A program made the translations under genes and the position numbers. DNA of 64,000 nt from Archivesica marissinica (Eukaryota; Mollusca; Bivalvia; Venerida; Vesicomyidae), in assembly GCA_014843695.1 (NCBI GenBank), contig CM026391.1, positions 36,019,711-36,083,710 of the forward strand, given 5' to 3'. Under the pieces are notes generated by a model. The model was given only the letters and a program-made list of their open reading frames with translations. It did no database searches and was not told the DNA's origin. Below, in pieces: positions 56,101-59,899 of the stretch; the stretch's first letter is position 1; each line of letters opens with the position of its first letter.

Positions 56101-59010
56101 CAGTTCTCCATTGTATGGCTATCGCAACATTTAGCAGTTCTCCATTGTATGGCTATTGCAACATTTAGCAGTTCTCCATTGTATGGCTATTGCAACATTT
56201 AGCAGTTCTCTATTGTATGGCTATTGCAACATTTAGCAGTTCTCCATTGTATGGCTATTGCAACATTTAGCAGTTCTCTATTGTATGGCTATTGCAACAT
56301 TTAGCAGTTCTCCATTGTATGGCTATTGCAACATTTAGCAGTTCTCCATTGTATGGCTATTGCAACATTTAACAGTTCTCCATTATATGGCTATTGCAAC
56401 ATTTAGCAGTTCTCCATTGTATGGCTATTGCAACATTTAGCAGTTCTCCATTGTATGGCTATTGCAACATTTAGCAGTTCTCCATTGTATGGCTATTGCA
56501 ACATTTAGCAGTTCTCCATTGTACATATCTTTTACATGTCTTTATTATGGCACTGGAAACATGTTACAAGTTGAAAAATAAGTTAATTCATGTGTTTTGT
56601 CATGAAAACAGAACTTGGTTTAAACATATTTATTTTCTATCATGTACATTGTTATTAACAACAATTGAAATAAGGAATTGGACAGAAAGCTATACAGCTT
56701 ATGGTTGTCCTCTCCTTGGTTTAAACATATTTATTTTCTATCATGTACATGGTTATTAACAACAATTGAAATAAGGAATTGGACAGAATGCTATGCAGCT
56801 TATGGTTGTCCTCTCCTTCGAGAAGTGAATACAATTATGTTAACATCTTTTAGAGCACTTAAAACAGAACTTCACCTGTACATTTATTGATGTAGTTTAG
56901 CTGAAGAGAAAACTTGAAGTTGTGAAGAGTTCAGTATTGACACCACTCTTACTTAAATTCCTGACATTGGTTTCCAGATGTGAAAATGTGTTTTACTCTG
57001 TAAGCAGAACTTAAGCGGATAAAGATTTTCTGTTCAAACCTCGGCATATGAATCACTAACGACATGCCTTGGTTAGAACAAGATAGTCGGCTTCACAATT
57101 TCTTGCTGTGATTCTTAAAAGATTTAAGTTGCTACATGATAGTACCGAACTTACTGTCGTATAAGACGATCTCGACTATAAGATGACCCCCCAACTTTGG
57201 TCTTAACCCTTTCCTTCATAGAGATTTAGGTTAGTATACTATAATATCTCCATACAAACGACAACCATTTAGCTATCATGCAGTGGATAAGTAGCCGCCA
57301 TATCTATCCAACCTCCATAGATATTACTGGAACTACATAATATTCTGTCCTTTATTATGAGCATTGGTTTGGCTACTACATTGTCAATATATGTCGTATT
57401 GGTAATGGCGTCAAGATGTGCTTCTATGAGGGAAAGTGATAAATCAGTTGTATTTTGCATCGACACGCGTAATCAGATGGGTTGAGAAAATGGAAACCAC
57501 TCAGATGTAATGATCAAACTACTTAATTAAACACAAATTATGTCAAATCTTACAAACATACACTAATGTACAACAATAAATTTGATTTATAAACTGGAAA
57601 TATGTGGTGGAATTTCACTGAATTCTAATGAAATTCCGTCACACATTTGACTGTTATTTTCACTGCTAGCATGCAGAGTTAATAGAGATGAATGTTAACG
57701 AAGGTTTGACTACTTTGTAACCTGCATGCCTAACACAAGTTAGAAATATTTTGCACTTGTTATTTCTGTTTTATGATATAAAAAAACAATGCGACCATGC
57801 TTGAAATGATGCTACTACATCGCATTTAGAAGACATTGTATATGATGTCACTTTCATGTTGAATACGAAATTGTTCAGGTTAATGTTTTAAAGTATTATT
57901 GGTGGTGGTGGCTGGCAACCATAACCCATTTCATTCTGGATACCGTTCAAACAGTATTTACAAAGAACATAGAGCCAGATCAGCGACCATGGAACGTTCC
58001 GTCTGATCAGGCTCTATGCTGTTTGCTATTCAGATGATCTTGTACTAAGACACTTGGCTATGTATCAAACAACATAGATCCTGATCAGCATGCAGTGTCA
58101 CGCTGCGACTGATCTGGATCTATGTTGTTTGCAAAAACCTTTAAATGTATCCAGAATGAAATGGGTTAAGCATGAGGCAGTGTGAATAAATAGGGTATAT
58201 GTGTGTGTTTCAGTGTATGATCAAGTTATATATCACCTTATGAATATTGAAAGCAATATTATCACGACCCACTTAAGCTAACTCTCTAACTAAAGTTAGA
58301 TAAGGACTGAGTCACATGGTCCAATGAAAAGCCACATTTTTCGCATCTAAATCGTATAGACACGTTGTCTAAGTCAGATAGATCAACTCATTGGCCTGTC
58401 TTAACGAAATATACACAGACGGGCCAATTCGTGATCTATCCCATAGTTAAACTAATTTTCTTTACATTTTATGTTGTTTTTATGATAGAAAACTATGCAA
58501 CCGTGCTCTAAATTAGGCTAGAACGTCACGTTTAGATGGGATCATAAAAAATGGCATCACTTATGACTTGAATCGGAAAACGTTCGCATTGAACTGGACT
58601 GGAAACATATATAAAGCAGTGAGGATAAAATGTGTTATTCCACTGCTTTCAACCAATGGAATAATGCATCTTATTTCACTGATAAATTTCTATATTTTGT
58701 TTGAAAGCCTAAAATAAAATATGTTATTCGTCTATTTAGAAAGGGTGATATACCACTTTTATATCACTGATAAATTTCTATTATTTATTTGAATGTATAC
58801 AATAATGTGTGTTTACTTTTCTTTGTTTGTTTTAGGTCAAGCATGACTTTGTGGCATTTGTGCGCATGTTCATGATATTTATGATAGTGGGTGGGGTAAC
58901 TATTCAAGCGATACTCTACCCACACTGGCCACTAACCACAGAGCTTGTGAAACGTGTCCTCACCAGACCAATATATGCCATGTTCCTCACACAGATTCAA
59001 GATCTGGATG
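17240..59010 (+). CDS. TRPM: TRPM-family cation channel gene, partial (13 internal exons)
   Basis: Gene-level entry. Thirteen exons join in one reading frame with compatible phases at every junction and GT/AG introns, giving about 745 residues. Domain order: end of the TRPM N-terminal nucleotide-sensing-like (SLOG) region, the helical TRPM homology regions, a pre-S1 hydrophobic stretch, an acidic loop, S1-S2, S3-S4 and S5. TRPM channels form tetrameric, plasma-membrane or organellar cation channels. The TRPM2/4/5/8 branch is usually Ca2+-activated. Assignment rests on collinear motifs recalled from the family (GSGG.AD.I, WNR.D.A, TLGP, AILYP), not on a search. Missing here: the 5' exons, and the pore helix, filter, S6, TRP helix and C-terminus. 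Intron sizes run from about 0.6 to 11 kb, and most introns contain minisatellites. Whether the channel carries a NUDT9-H or kinase tail cannot be told. Confidence 0.9.
17409..18570 (+). repeat. 56/59-bp minisatellite made of the exon end plus its splice donor
   Basis: The unit contains GATATGATAGGATACATACA then GAGGAAATGTTGGGAAAG, which is the last 38 bases of the coding exon (17410-17447), followed by either the donor-like TAAGTGAAGG (56-bp units) or AAGGGAGGGAAGG (about 59-bp units). About 20 copies follow the true exon, roughly half with an intact GTAAGTG. A frequent variant is GATTGAATACGTACAT. Minus-strand open frames up to 418 residues here are repeat artefacts. Confidence 0.95.
18741..18894 (+). 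CDS. TRPM: TRPM exon: N-terminal homology region
   Basis: Acceptor TTCTTTCCAG ends at 18740 and the donor GTACTA starts at 18895. One base completes the codon split from the previous exon, then 51 codons follow, ending in phase 0. Residues include AESDPDYEENFLKPELIKMI and FALRDKIIQCVKIASE, helical and charged as expected for the segment after the nucleotide-sensing-like fold in TRPM proteins. The intron before it holds the exon-derived minisatellite; the intron after it holds the 33-bp array and a DNA transposon. Confidence 0.9.
18925..20846 (+). repeat. 33-bp minisatellite, left part (about 58 copies)
   Basis: Unit tags are ACTACATTATTGCCTGTG and TTACTGTGTGTTCAT; 33 bp is 11 codons, so all three plus frames stay open. 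The first units (18925-19140) are an earlier form of about 31 bp with ATTCATGCCTAGGTTATTG. A block ending near 19905 is repeated ending near 20363 (offset 458 bp). The array starts only about 30 bp after the 18894 exon end, and its unit resembles the sequence just inside that intron (TACTACATTCTT...GTTCAT). Confidence 0.95.
20847..23396. mobile_element. 2.55-kb DNA transposon with about 505-bp terminal inverted repeats
   Basis: The element begins GGGTCATTCCGTGTC and ends with its reverse complement. Left inverted repeat is 20847-21351 and right is 22893-23396, similar over their whole length with scattered differences. The 5-bp CCTGT lies directly outside both ends (20842-20846 and 23397-23401), and removing one copy restores an intact 33-bp minisatellite unit, so the boundaries are firm. 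The inverted repeats hold repeated TGACCTTG words. The centre carries a decayed transposase-like gene on the minus strand. The superfamily was not identified. Confidence 0.92.
21500..22880 (-). pseudogene. Decayed transposase of the 20847-23396 element
   Basis: Read on the minus strand, conserved pieces occur in order but in different frames: CMMGQCKECPG (about 22815), QSFHWENKQAT (about 22500), a VISD...KEHSTVTVSAFL segment, KKIHYFTDG (about 22310), FFATSHGKS (about 22225), DGIGGTV, then DFMHPHGP near the end. This order resembles a transposase-like protein widespread in invertebrate genomes, with an RNase H-like 'YF.DG' strand. At least one frameshift near 22300, in-frame stops near 22215 and 22190, and another frameshift near 21750 make it non-functional. 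A 33-bp tandem duplication lies at about 22844-22899. Family recognition is from memory. Confidence 0.7.
23397..24195 (+). repeat. 33-bp minisatellite, right part (about 24 copies)
   Basis: Continuation of the array at 18925-20846, split by the DNA transposon. Same unit and variants, ending with shortened units (for example GCCTGTATTATGTG near 24070) and decaying about 55 bp before the 24250 exon. Confidence 0.95.
24250..24349 (+). CDS. TRPM: TRPM exon: N-terminal homology region
   Basis: Acceptor TACTTCCAG ends at 24249 and donor GTGAGT starts at 24350. 33 codons plus one base; enters in phase 0. Residues include GDGDHSYMTVVNMKGWGSSM and RDLDKYILRALFK. This hydrophilic, helical segment precedes the conserved 'WNR' block in the next exon. 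The short exon sits between two long minisatellites. Confidence 0.85.
24528..24992 (+). repeat. 36-bp minisatellite (13 copies)
   Basis: Unit tag GTATGGCCAGATACTGAG then TGAAACCACATACCTACT. It merges without a spacer into the 33-bp array that follows. The shared core TGAGTGAAACCACA shows the two units are related. Confidence 0.95.
24993..28656 (+). repeat. 33-bp minisatellite (about 110 copies), very homogeneous
   Basis: Unit tags are CACACATATATGGTTAGC and TCCTTAGTGAAAC. The left end is mixed (CATACATATATGG, GGTCAGC, TCTTGAGTG), and the units become almost identical from about 26180 onward. A minus-strand frame of 881 codons is an artefact of the 33-bp (11-codon) period. A short expansion of CACACCACACAACA interrupts near 28482. 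The array ends about 65 bp before the 28721 exon. Confidence 0.97.
28721..28842 (+). CDS. TRPM: TRPM exon: 'WNR' homology segment
   Basis: Acceptor TGCGTTTCAG ends at 28720 and donor GTTGGT starts at 28843. Two bases complete the split codon (Ser), then 40 codons end in phase 0. Residues include LQLTIDWNRPDLAWEIFQAD, matching the TRPM signature (A.WNR.D.A...IF). The acceptor is a CAGCAG tandem; only the first AG keeps the frame, since the second would form TAG at the junction. The exon is followed almost at once by a 16-bp array. Confidence 0.9.
28877..28990 (+). repeat. 16-bp tandem repeat (about 7 copies)
   Basis: Unit CTTCGCACCCACCACT, repeated about 35 bp after the exon end. Confidence 0.93.
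29045..29935 (+). repeat. C-rich minisatellite of about 27 bp (about 32 copies)
   Basis: Unit tag CCCCCAATACCTCCTCCACA followed by CAGCAC. The period drifts between about 25 and 29 bp. The + strand is strongly C-rich and nearly lacks G apart from the one in CAGCA. Confidence 0.93.
30096..30402 (+). repeat. 23-bp minisatellite (about 14 copies)
   Basis: Unit tag CTCACCCACAAACCGTTCCA preceded by TGC, with some shortened 17-bp units lacking the GTTCCA part (ACAAACCCATGCCTC). It ends about 135 bp before the next exon. Confidence 0.93.
30539..30730 (+). CDS. TRPM: TRPM exon: ankyrin-like helical homology region
   Basis: Acceptor TTTAACAG ends at 30538 and donor GTTAGT starts at 30731; exactly 64 codons, phase 0 at both ends. 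Residues include IDKKMFEKALLQKDREEFIE and LFLSQGVKVHKFLNHKKLKL. This matches the TRPM pattern in which a set of helices (ALL..R..FV.L.L..GV....FL....L..L) follows the WNR segment. A SINE is inserted about 20 bp after the donor. Confidence 0.93.
30751..30981 (-). mobile_element. SINE-1 copy (tRNA-derived), reverse orientation
   Basis: Begins with the reversed tail TTATACAAATTTATTTTAGC and carries the shared body (CCTCATTCCTGATGGAATCC, CTTGCCTAAGGGCACAATCG), ending in a decayed tRNA-like head (GAACTCCGGAC, CTGCGCTATCACGACTTCC). Other copies of this family lie at 35283, 49640, 49970, 52329 and 61472. Confidence 0.8.
31034..31250 (+). repeat. 43-bp tandem repeat (5 copies)
   Basis: Five near-identical units with tags TCTAAATAATACAAGAATTG and TTTGTATAGCAATCCAATAA, period 43 bp. 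Confidence 0.95.
31303..31480. mobile_element. MITE with CAGTCAAACCTGT termini and TA target site
   Basis: A 178-bp element. The left end CAGTCAAACCTGT is matched by the right end ACAGGTTTGACTG, and TA flanks both sides. Internally it is a degenerate repeat of AAGCAGCCA and ACCTCTATTAAG motifs. TA target and CAG termini fit a Tc1/mariner-pogo-type non-autonomous element. It ends about 80 bp before the next exon. Confidence 0.8.
31564..31719 (+). CDS. TRPM: TRPM exon: linker in N-terminal homology region
   Basis: Acceptor GTTTTCTACAG ends at 31563 and donor GTGACT starts at 31720; 52 codons, phase 0 at both ends. Residues include LPQQPLNDDFLSENLNRLIY and WIRNFIQPYELSMSSTGRYI. This is a less conserved linker in TRPM proteins; the call rests mainly on exact phase fit, the open frame and the position between two well-matched exons. 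Confidence 0.82.
31735..32252 (-). mobile_element. SINE-3 copy, split by a later SINE-2 insertion
   Basis: A decayed copy of the SINE seen at 54478-54722. Its tail side lies at 31735-31848 and its tRNA-like head side at 32144-32252 (reverse complement has GCTCGCTTCTCACAACTGC). The two parts are separated by SINE-2 with a 14-bp duplication. Confidence 0.65.
31863..32129 (+). mobile_element. SINE-2 copy with 14-bp target duplication
   Basis: The head CTCTGTGGTCGAGTGGTTAA and GGTTCGAGCCCTGC are A and B boxes of a class II tRNA. The body includes GATATAGCCCAAAATGGTGC and the tail is ATATAACATAACATA. The direct repeat AGAATTATCTGGAG flanks it (31849-31862 and 32130-32143), which fixes the ends. 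A second copy is at 40244. Confidence 0.88.
32253..32458. other. Intron sequence, nothing recognised
   Basis: Unique intron sequence between the nested SINEs and the MITE that follows; no gene or clear repeat was seen. Confidence 0.5.
32463..32703 (+). mobile_element. TTAA-flanked MITE, family C (hairpin type)
   Basis: A 241-bp element with CCCATTTCAT at the left and GTATCCAGAATGAAATGGG at the right, with TTAA on each side (32459-32462, 32704-32707). Two internal hairpins are visible: one around GCAGCGTGACGCTGC within a longer GATCAG...CTGATC arm pair, and one around GGAACGTTCC. A second copy in reverse orientation lies at 57925-58165 and is the same length. Confidence 0.8.
32708..33218. other. 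Intron sequence, nothing recognised
   Basis: AT-rich intron sequence. Open frames here are short and overlap decayed repeat sequence; no exon signal with TRPM similarity was seen. Confidence 0.5.
33223..33819. mobile_element. TTAA-flanked MITE, family A, with internal tandem copies
   Basis: Ends are CCCTTTCCCTCATAGAAG (left) and CTATGAAGGAAAGGG (right), with TTAA at 33219-33222 and 33820-33823. Internally a segment of about 122 bp (tags CCAGTAATATCTATGGAGGT and CCACTGCATGATAGCTAAAT) is repeated about three times. A second internal duplication involves ACATTGACAATGTAGTAGCC. Related copies are at 57207 and 63252. Confidence 0.75.
33824..34537. other. Intron sequence, nothing recognised
   Basis: AT-rich unique intron sequence ending in the pyrimidine tract CTCTCTCTTGTAG of the next exon. 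No clear repeat or gene was recognised. Confidence 0.5.
34538..34716 (+). CDS. TRPM: TRPM exon: 'WA.L..R..LAK..W' homology segment
   Basis: Acceptor CTCTCTTGTAG ends at 34537 and donor GTAATG starts at 34717; 59 codons plus two bases. Residues include LMIWAVLMNRHKLAKTLWSK then CDEPIGVALICSRINRELSK. This is one of the best matches to TRPM family, where the sequence runs WA.L.N...LA...W......I..AL..S.IL..L. The glutamate codon split at its end is completed by the next exon. Confidence 0.95.
34717..35282. other. Intron sequence with one half of an 85-bp direct repeat
   Basis: A segment near 34779-34865 (tags CCAGGTTGCAGG and ATGTTTCTGTTCAATAACTT) recurs at about 35530-35612. The remainder is AT-rich with nothing recognised. 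Confidence 0.6.
35283..35485 (+). mobile_element. SINE-1 copy, forward orientation, head missing
   Basis: Shares CCTTAGGCAAGGCATTTCAA, CTCTCTCCCTCATGG and the tail GCTAAAATAAATTTGTATA with other SINE-1 copies. The tRNA-like head is not recognisable. Confidence 0.78.
35615..36095 (+). repeat. 60/63-bp minisatellite with nuclear-receptor-like half sites (8 copies)
   Basis: Unit tags are GGAATATTGATCATGGTCAG and TAGATGACC, plus GGGTCAAAGGTTCAAGGTCA. Units are 60, 63 or 66 bp depending on TTCTGATGGG or CATTCTTCTTCTGG. Seven units carry CAAGGTCA. Confidence 0.93.
36275..37592 (+). repeat. 34-bp minisatellite (about 38 copies) ending 50 bp before an exon
   Basis: Unit tags are TTACTGACCTTGCCTGTTCC and AACAACCCCTGGTG. 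Variants are CTGCTCC/CTGTTCC and CCCCTGG/TACCTAG. A block near 36600-36790 recurs near 37080-37270. Most units carry TGACCTTG. Confidence 0.96.
37645..37897 (+). CDS. TRPM: TRPM exon: last cytosolic homology region, into pre-S1
   Basis: Acceptor ACAATTTTTCAG ends at 37644 and donor GTTAGT starts at 37898. One base completes Glu, then 84 codons end in phase 0. Residues include FGKMALGTLAICWRDSSVQA, then KSVIEIAHDAGYIHFLAHPC and CQKWMTKKFHGHLQI. It matches the TRPM pattern of a helix with repeated acidic/aliphatic residues, then 'LA..A....F.AH..C...L...W.G.L'. A long 34-bp array ends just before it and a long 38-bp array begins about 110 bp after it. Confidence 0.95.
38005..39978 (+). repeat. 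38-bp minisatellite (about 52 copies), part dimeric
   Basis: Unit tags are AAAGACCACCTGTAAACAAA and CACACCAAGCATG, then TTGAC, TCGAC or CCGTC. Units with TTGAC dominate the left third; in the right part TCGAC and CCGTC units tend to alternate, giving a 76-bp higher-order period. Confidence 0.96.
40107..40185 (+). CDS. TRPM: TRPM exon: pre-S1 hydrophobic segment
   Basis: Acceptor GTCTGTTACAG ends at 40106 and donor GTAAGG starts at 40186; 26 codons plus one base. Residues: ILVSVFFIFPMYIWISFIPP then IKKNDI. In TRPM proteins a hydrophobic helix of this kind lies between the cytosolic homology regions and the acidic loop before S1. The donor region of this exon is duplicated about 440 bp downstream. 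Confidence 0.9.
40244..40516 (+). mobile_element. SINE-2 copy with 13-bp target duplication
   Basis: tRNA-like head CCTCCGTGGTCGAGTGGTTA and GGTTCGAGTCCCGCTC, body GATATAGCCCAAAATGGTGC, tail ATAACATAACATAAC. The direct repeat TTTATTATGTATG flanks it (40231-40243, 40517-40529). Same family as 31863-32129. Confidence 0.88.
40530..41260 (+). repeat. Duplicated donor-side intron segments, interrupted by a LINE
   Basis: The segment CGACATTGGTAAGGAC (near 40618) is a copy of the exon end and donor at 40179-40192, and GTATTACCTTACCCAGTATA recurs at 40200 and 41100. Shorter copies of GTTAGTAGGAGTAATTGAAG occur at about 41150 and 41207, with a related form at 40557. The LINE fragment splits the second copy. 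Confidence 0.8.
40653..41101 (+). pseudogene. LINE 3' end fragment (C-terminal zinc-knuckle) with GTT tail
   Basis: Translates to SHDLAIERGRYQNIPRNQRI then CIYCNTGMIESEYHFLLICP, with a C-x2-C...H-x4-C arrangement seen at the C-terminus of non-LTR retrotransposon reverse-transcriptase proteins. A stop and a one-base frameshift lie near 40791; reading resumes with RDLRQKYL and ends near 40941 after GRNLAKYIYFANVYRN. A 3' region then ends in a (GTT)n tract at about 41061-41101, a usual LINE tail. Non-functional 5'-truncated copy. Confidence 0.8.
41329..41406 (+). other. TRPM: Possible 26-codon exon extension (alternative acceptor)
   Basis: An upstream acceptor TATTTTGTAG ends at 41328, exactly 78 bp before the acceptor at 41406. 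The 78 bp have no stop in frame and would add EYLVPGIIRLISRYTIEKLI then KLLCFV. Both acceptors fit the phase of the 40185 donor. The insert has no counterpart I recognise in TRPM proteins. It could be true exon, an alternative splice form, or chance. Confidence 0.4.
41407..41516 (+). CDS. TRPM: TRPM exon: acidic loop before S1
   Basis: Acceptor TTTGTTTTGTAG ends at 41406 and donor GTATTC starts at 41517. Two bases complete Gly, then 36 codons end in phase 0. Residues include IEEDDVMYDHDLSDSEDDDE then ILPHVTKSTLENIVKK. A variable, often acidic, loop precedes S1 in many TRPM channels. The preceding 78 bp may also be exon. Confidence 0.85.
41715..49605 (+). repeat. 11-bp satellite-like array, 7.9 kb (about 700 copies)
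   Basis: Basic units are GTGCAGTGAGA and GTGCAGTGGTA, 11 bp each, with variants GTGTAGTG, GTACAGTG, GTGCATTG and GTGCTGTG. Because 33 is three units, frames on the minus strand stay open for up to 530 codons (His/Cys/Thr/Leu-rich); these are artefacts. Long-range duplications are visible: GCGCAGTGGTAGTGTAGTGG recurs at about 42323 and 45518, and GAGTGTACTCAGTGTAGTG at about 43991, 45090, 46771 and 47791. It fills most of the 11-kb intron before S1. Confidence 0.97.
49620..49830 (+). mobile_element. SINE-1 copy, forward orientation
   Basis: Body motifs CTTAGGCAAGGCAATTAAAT, CTCTCTCCCTCATGGCGATG, GGAATGAGGTCTGGAG and tail AGCTATAATAATGTTGTATA. It directly follows the 11-bp array. The head is decayed. 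Confidence 0.75.
49966..50200 (-). mobile_element. SINE-1 copy with intact tRNA-like head
   Basis: The best-preserved copy. On the minus strand the head reads GATAGCTCAGTGGTAGCGCG (A box) and GGAGTTCGAGCCCCGC (B box), then the body with CTTAGGCAAGGCATTTAAAT, and the tail GCTAAAATAAATTTGTATA. The 86-residue minus-strand open frame here (49964-50224) is inside the SINE and is not a gene. Confidence 0.88.
50311..50990. mobile_element. 680-bp element with TAGCCTGGG ends and 9-bp target duplication
   Basis: Begins TAGCCTGGG and ends CCCAGGCTA. The 9-bp word ATGTTGAAC flanks both sides directly (50302-50310, 50991-50999). No coding capacity. A 9-bp target duplication is characteristic of Mutator-like elements, but the very short inverted repeat makes the assignment tentative. 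Confidence 0.6.
51190..51838 (+). repeat. 47-bp minisatellite (about 13 copies)
   Basis: Unit tags are ACACATGCATGATGCAACTA and CGGATGATGAAATATACACT, then GCTTAAT. The TGCATGATGCA part is quasi-palindromic. Confidence 0.95.
52048..52226 (-). mobile_element. SINE-4, tRNA-derived
   Basis: The minus strand starts CAGACGGATCTGTAGTCCAG and includes CTGGACTGGTATTCCAG and GCAGGTTCGATCCCCCC, a tRNA-like head with a 7-bp acceptor pairing (CAGACGG/CCGTCTG) and an anticodon-like GGT. The T stem has two mismatches. A body follows with GGGACTTTAAACCGAGGTCT and ATGTAAAAGAACCAGAGG, a pattern common in mollusc repeats. Read as a SINE, not a working tRNA gene. Confidence 0.72.
52329..52555 (-). mobile_element. 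SINE-1 copy, reverse orientation
   Basis: The reversed tail shows a triplicated TTTAGTTTATACAAA, then the usual body (GCGAAACAAGTTCTTACAAC, GAATCCATCGCCATGAGGGA, TTGCCTAAGGGCACAATC) and a truncated head (CAGCGGGACTCGAA). It ends about 75 bp before the S1 exon. Confidence 0.8.
52632..52907 (+). CDS. TRPM: TRPM exon: S1 and S2 membrane segments
   Basis: Acceptor TTTTTCTTTCCAG ends at 52631 and donor GTAAGT starts at 52908; 92 codons, phase 0 at both ends. It encodes a basic lead (KKKDAITKKLKSVLSFGNLK), the family signature YLLWTAPITKFWTTQVFYFA (compare A-P-I-V-K-F-W in TRPM), S1 (about FYFAFLGLFCLATLW), a short loop and S2 (about TLWFWAAVIEMELVCRVY). A glutamate in S2 at 52869-52871 lies where TRPM2/4/5/8 have a Ca2+-coordinating Glu. 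Confidence 0.95.
53158..53425 (+). repeat. 54-bp minisatellite (5 copies)
   Basis: Unit tags are TTAGGGTACAAAAGTCAGGT and GAGTATTTAAGGGCC, then CCTTCTTGTATTA. Open on both strands because 54 is 18 codons. It lies in the intron between the S1-S2 and S3-S4 exons. Confidence 0.93.
53553..53786 (+). CDS. TRPM: TRPM exon: S3, S4 and S4-S5 linker
   Basis: Acceptor CCTTTCTTTCAG ends at 53552 and donor GTATGT starts at 53787; 78 codons, phase 0 at both ends. S3 is about LLGNCIDILLIMVFLVLLL, then an extracellular loop (MQTWLSMSNYMQARTF), S4 about FMCFGLIYFFYRLLGVY with the single S4 arginine typical of TRPM, and a linker SPTLGPMLLRISRM. The Asn (53580-53582) and Asp (53589-53591) form the N-x-x-D pair used for Ca2+ binding at the S2-S3 site in TRPM2/4/5/8. 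The TLGP motif favours that branch. Coding GC is clearly higher than in the introns. Confidence 0.96.
53990..54235 (-). pseudogene. LINE C-terminal fragment, reverse orientation
   Basis: The minus strand reads WETMLSIVDTNWKNIFTQPI, then TNLRAFQYKYLMHIIPNNVF, LFKCNIVASQLCDFC. The pattern (W..IF...; T-x-LR-x-FQ-x-K; FL-K; C-x2-C) is that of the region after the reverse transcriptase in L1/Tx1-like non-LTR elements. The end lacks the final H...C motif. Surrounding sequence (53940-54440) is AT-rich and probably the same decayed element. Confidence 0.68.
54478..54722 (-). mobile_element. SINE-3 copy, tRNA-derived
   Basis: On the minus strand the head reads GATTAGCGCAGTGGTTAGCG (A box) and CGAATTCGATCCTCGG (B box). 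The body includes the reverse of GGAGGAAACCGGAGTACCCG and GAGAAAACCCACC, a motif frequent in mollusc SINEs. The 65-residue open frames on both strands are inside it. A split copy is at 31735-32252. Confidence 0.85.
54770..55600 (+). repeat. Diverged tandem repeat of about 155 bp (5 units)
   Basis: The words TGAAACTTCACA, TATCAAAATATAA, AATTATGTCCCTTTTTACAC and ACCAACTTTGCTTTTCTCC recur in the same order; the TGAAACTTCA word starts near 54842, 55003, 55160, 55313 and 55466. An old, decayed array. Confidence 0.75.
55601..56030. other. Intron sequence, nothing recognised
   Basis: Unique AT-rich intron sequence with no clear repeat, exon or transposon signal. Confidence 0.5.
56033..56525 (+). 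repeat. 34-bp minisatellite (about 14 copies)
   Basis: Unit tags are GTTCTCCATTGTATGGCTAT and TGCAACATTTAGCA. The first three units have ATCGCAAC, later ones ATTGCAAC. Confidence 0.95.
56610..56820 (+). repeat. 100-bp direct repeat (2 copies)
   Basis: Two copies with tags TGGTTTAAACATATTTATTT and GAAATAAGGAATTGGACAGA, starting near 56617 and 56717. This explains the overlapping short open frames. Confidence 0.85.
56821..57202. other. Intron sequence, nothing recognised
   Basis: No gene or clear repeat. Contains a short GACGATCTCGACTATAAGAT segment of unknown origin just before a MITE. Confidence 0.5.
57207..57437 (-). mobile_element. MITE family A copy, reverse orientation, single unit
   Basis: Left end CCCTTTCCTTCATAGAGATT with TTAA at 57203-57206; right end TTCTATGAGGGAAAGTG with a decayed target. 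The interior matches the 33223 element in reverse (GCTATCATGCAGTGGATAAG, GGCTACTACATTGTCAATAT) but without the internal tandem copies. Confidence 0.75.
57438..57924. other. Intron sequence, possibly an old duplicate of 58440-58610
   Basis: The stretch near 57770-57880 (TTTTATGATATAAAAAAACA, GCATTTAGAAGACATTG) resembles 58470-58590 (TTTTATGATAGAAAACTATG, CACGTTTAGATGGG). No gene seen. Confidence 0.45.
57925..58165 (-). mobile_element. TTAA-type MITE, family C, reverse orientation
   Basis: Begins CCCATTTCATTCTGGATAC and ends ATCCAGAATGAAATGGG, 241 bp, followed by TTAA (58166-58169) and preceded by ATAA. Same two hairpins as the 32463 copy, with compensating and non-compensating changes. The opposite orientation confirms a mobile unit. 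Confidence 0.82.
58170..58835. other. Intron sequence, nothing recognised
   Basis: AT-rich intron. The word ATCACTGATAAATTTCTAT or a close variant occurs twice (about 58677 and 58764). Ends in the acceptor tract of the next exon. Confidence 0.5.
58836..59010 (+). CDS. TRPM: TRPM exon: S5 and start of the pore region
   Basis: Acceptor TTTGTTTGTTTTAG ends at 58835 and donor GTAAAT starts at 59011; 58 codons plus one base. S5 is about FVAFVRMFMIFMIVGGVTIQ, followed by AILYPHWPLTTELVKRVLTR then PIYAMFLTQIQDLD. This matches the TRPM S5 end (FGV..QAIL.P) and the turret before the pore helix. The next exon should start with two bases and encode the pore; it was not found in the 5 kb that remain. 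Confidence 0.94.
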
Positions 59011-59072
59011 GTAAATAACTTGATGTCATTCACTGAATGGAGTCAGCCTCTTCTGGGAGCATCCAAAAACAA

Positions 59073-59234
59073 TTTGGTGATGTATATAATATATGTAAGA
59101 TGAATTTGGTGATGTATATAATATATGTAAGATGAATTTGGTGATGTATATAATATATGTAAGATGAATTTGGTGATGTATATAATATATGTAAGATGAA
59201 TTTGGTGATGTATATAATATATGTAAGATGAATT
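59073..59234 (+). repeat. 32-bp tandem repeat (5 copies)
   Basis: Unit tag TTTGGTGATGTATATAATAT then ATGTAAGATGAA. It starts about 60 bp after the S5 exon. The AT-rich unit gives overlapping minus-strand frames that are artefacts. Confidence 0.95.
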
Positions 59235-59512
59235 TGCAAATTCTACGCCACATTGTAATGAGAAACATTAGTCAGTTACTGCCCCTGAATGCTCCTAAAA
59301 GTAGTTTGGTCATTTTAATTGGTTTCCTCTGTTTTTATTGTTGTATCCTTTGCACCACATGCTATCCATTTTCTCATCTTATAATTATAATATTAAATCC
59401 CAACAAATATCCTGCAGCAGATCCAATGAATATTTTACTGTAAATATTAGTTATCAAATATTCTAACACGACCCAGCTAATAAAATACATACTTGTAGAG
59501 TAAAATCTACCT
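59235..59512. other. Intron sequence, no pore exon recognised
   Basis: A 71-codon plus frame (59228-59443) has a hydrophobic stretch (VILIGFLCFYCC) but lacks any TRPM pore motif and fitting splice sites. I do not call it an exon. Confidence 0.5.
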
Positions 59513-59706
59513 CAGGTTATTCTGCGATATACCTACCTTGAACTATGCTGCGCGCGCACCGTGTTTTGGCTATTCCATTTATACAATGCGTGTAAAGTTT
59601 TATGAATGAAAGTCACGTGATGTTTGTAATTACTACCGTGGGAATTCGCGGAAGTGAGCTATTTTTAGAATCAGATAATCTCTTGTCCGTCTTGTTTTTC
59701 TGTTAA

Positions 59707-59899
59707 CCCTTTCAACACCACATACCTCGATAGGCTTACAAAAAAGTGTAGATCTGCACTTTTTGCCAGTGATATGACTATTTTTAGACATAATTACCCA
59801 TTTTGATAAATGAACTTGTCCAAATGTGATTTTCTGATTCATTTATTGGTTTATGAATATCATGGACCAGTCCATGTGAGTTACTTGGTGTTGAATGGG
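59707..59899 (+). mobile_element. TTAA-flanked MITE, family B, hairpin missing
   Basis: Left end CCCTTTCAACACCA, right end TGGTGTTGAATGGG, 193 bp, with TTAA on both sides (59703-59706, 59900-59903). Same family as 62031-62266, but it lacks the central hairpin of about 40 bp (GTGTAGATCTGCAC instead). Confidence 0.85.

Noticed and set aside
59228..59443. Candidate pore exon of the channel
   Set aside because: It has a hydrophobic run but no pore-helix or filter motif, no acceptor with the needed two-base phase, and it starts inside the 32-bp repeat.
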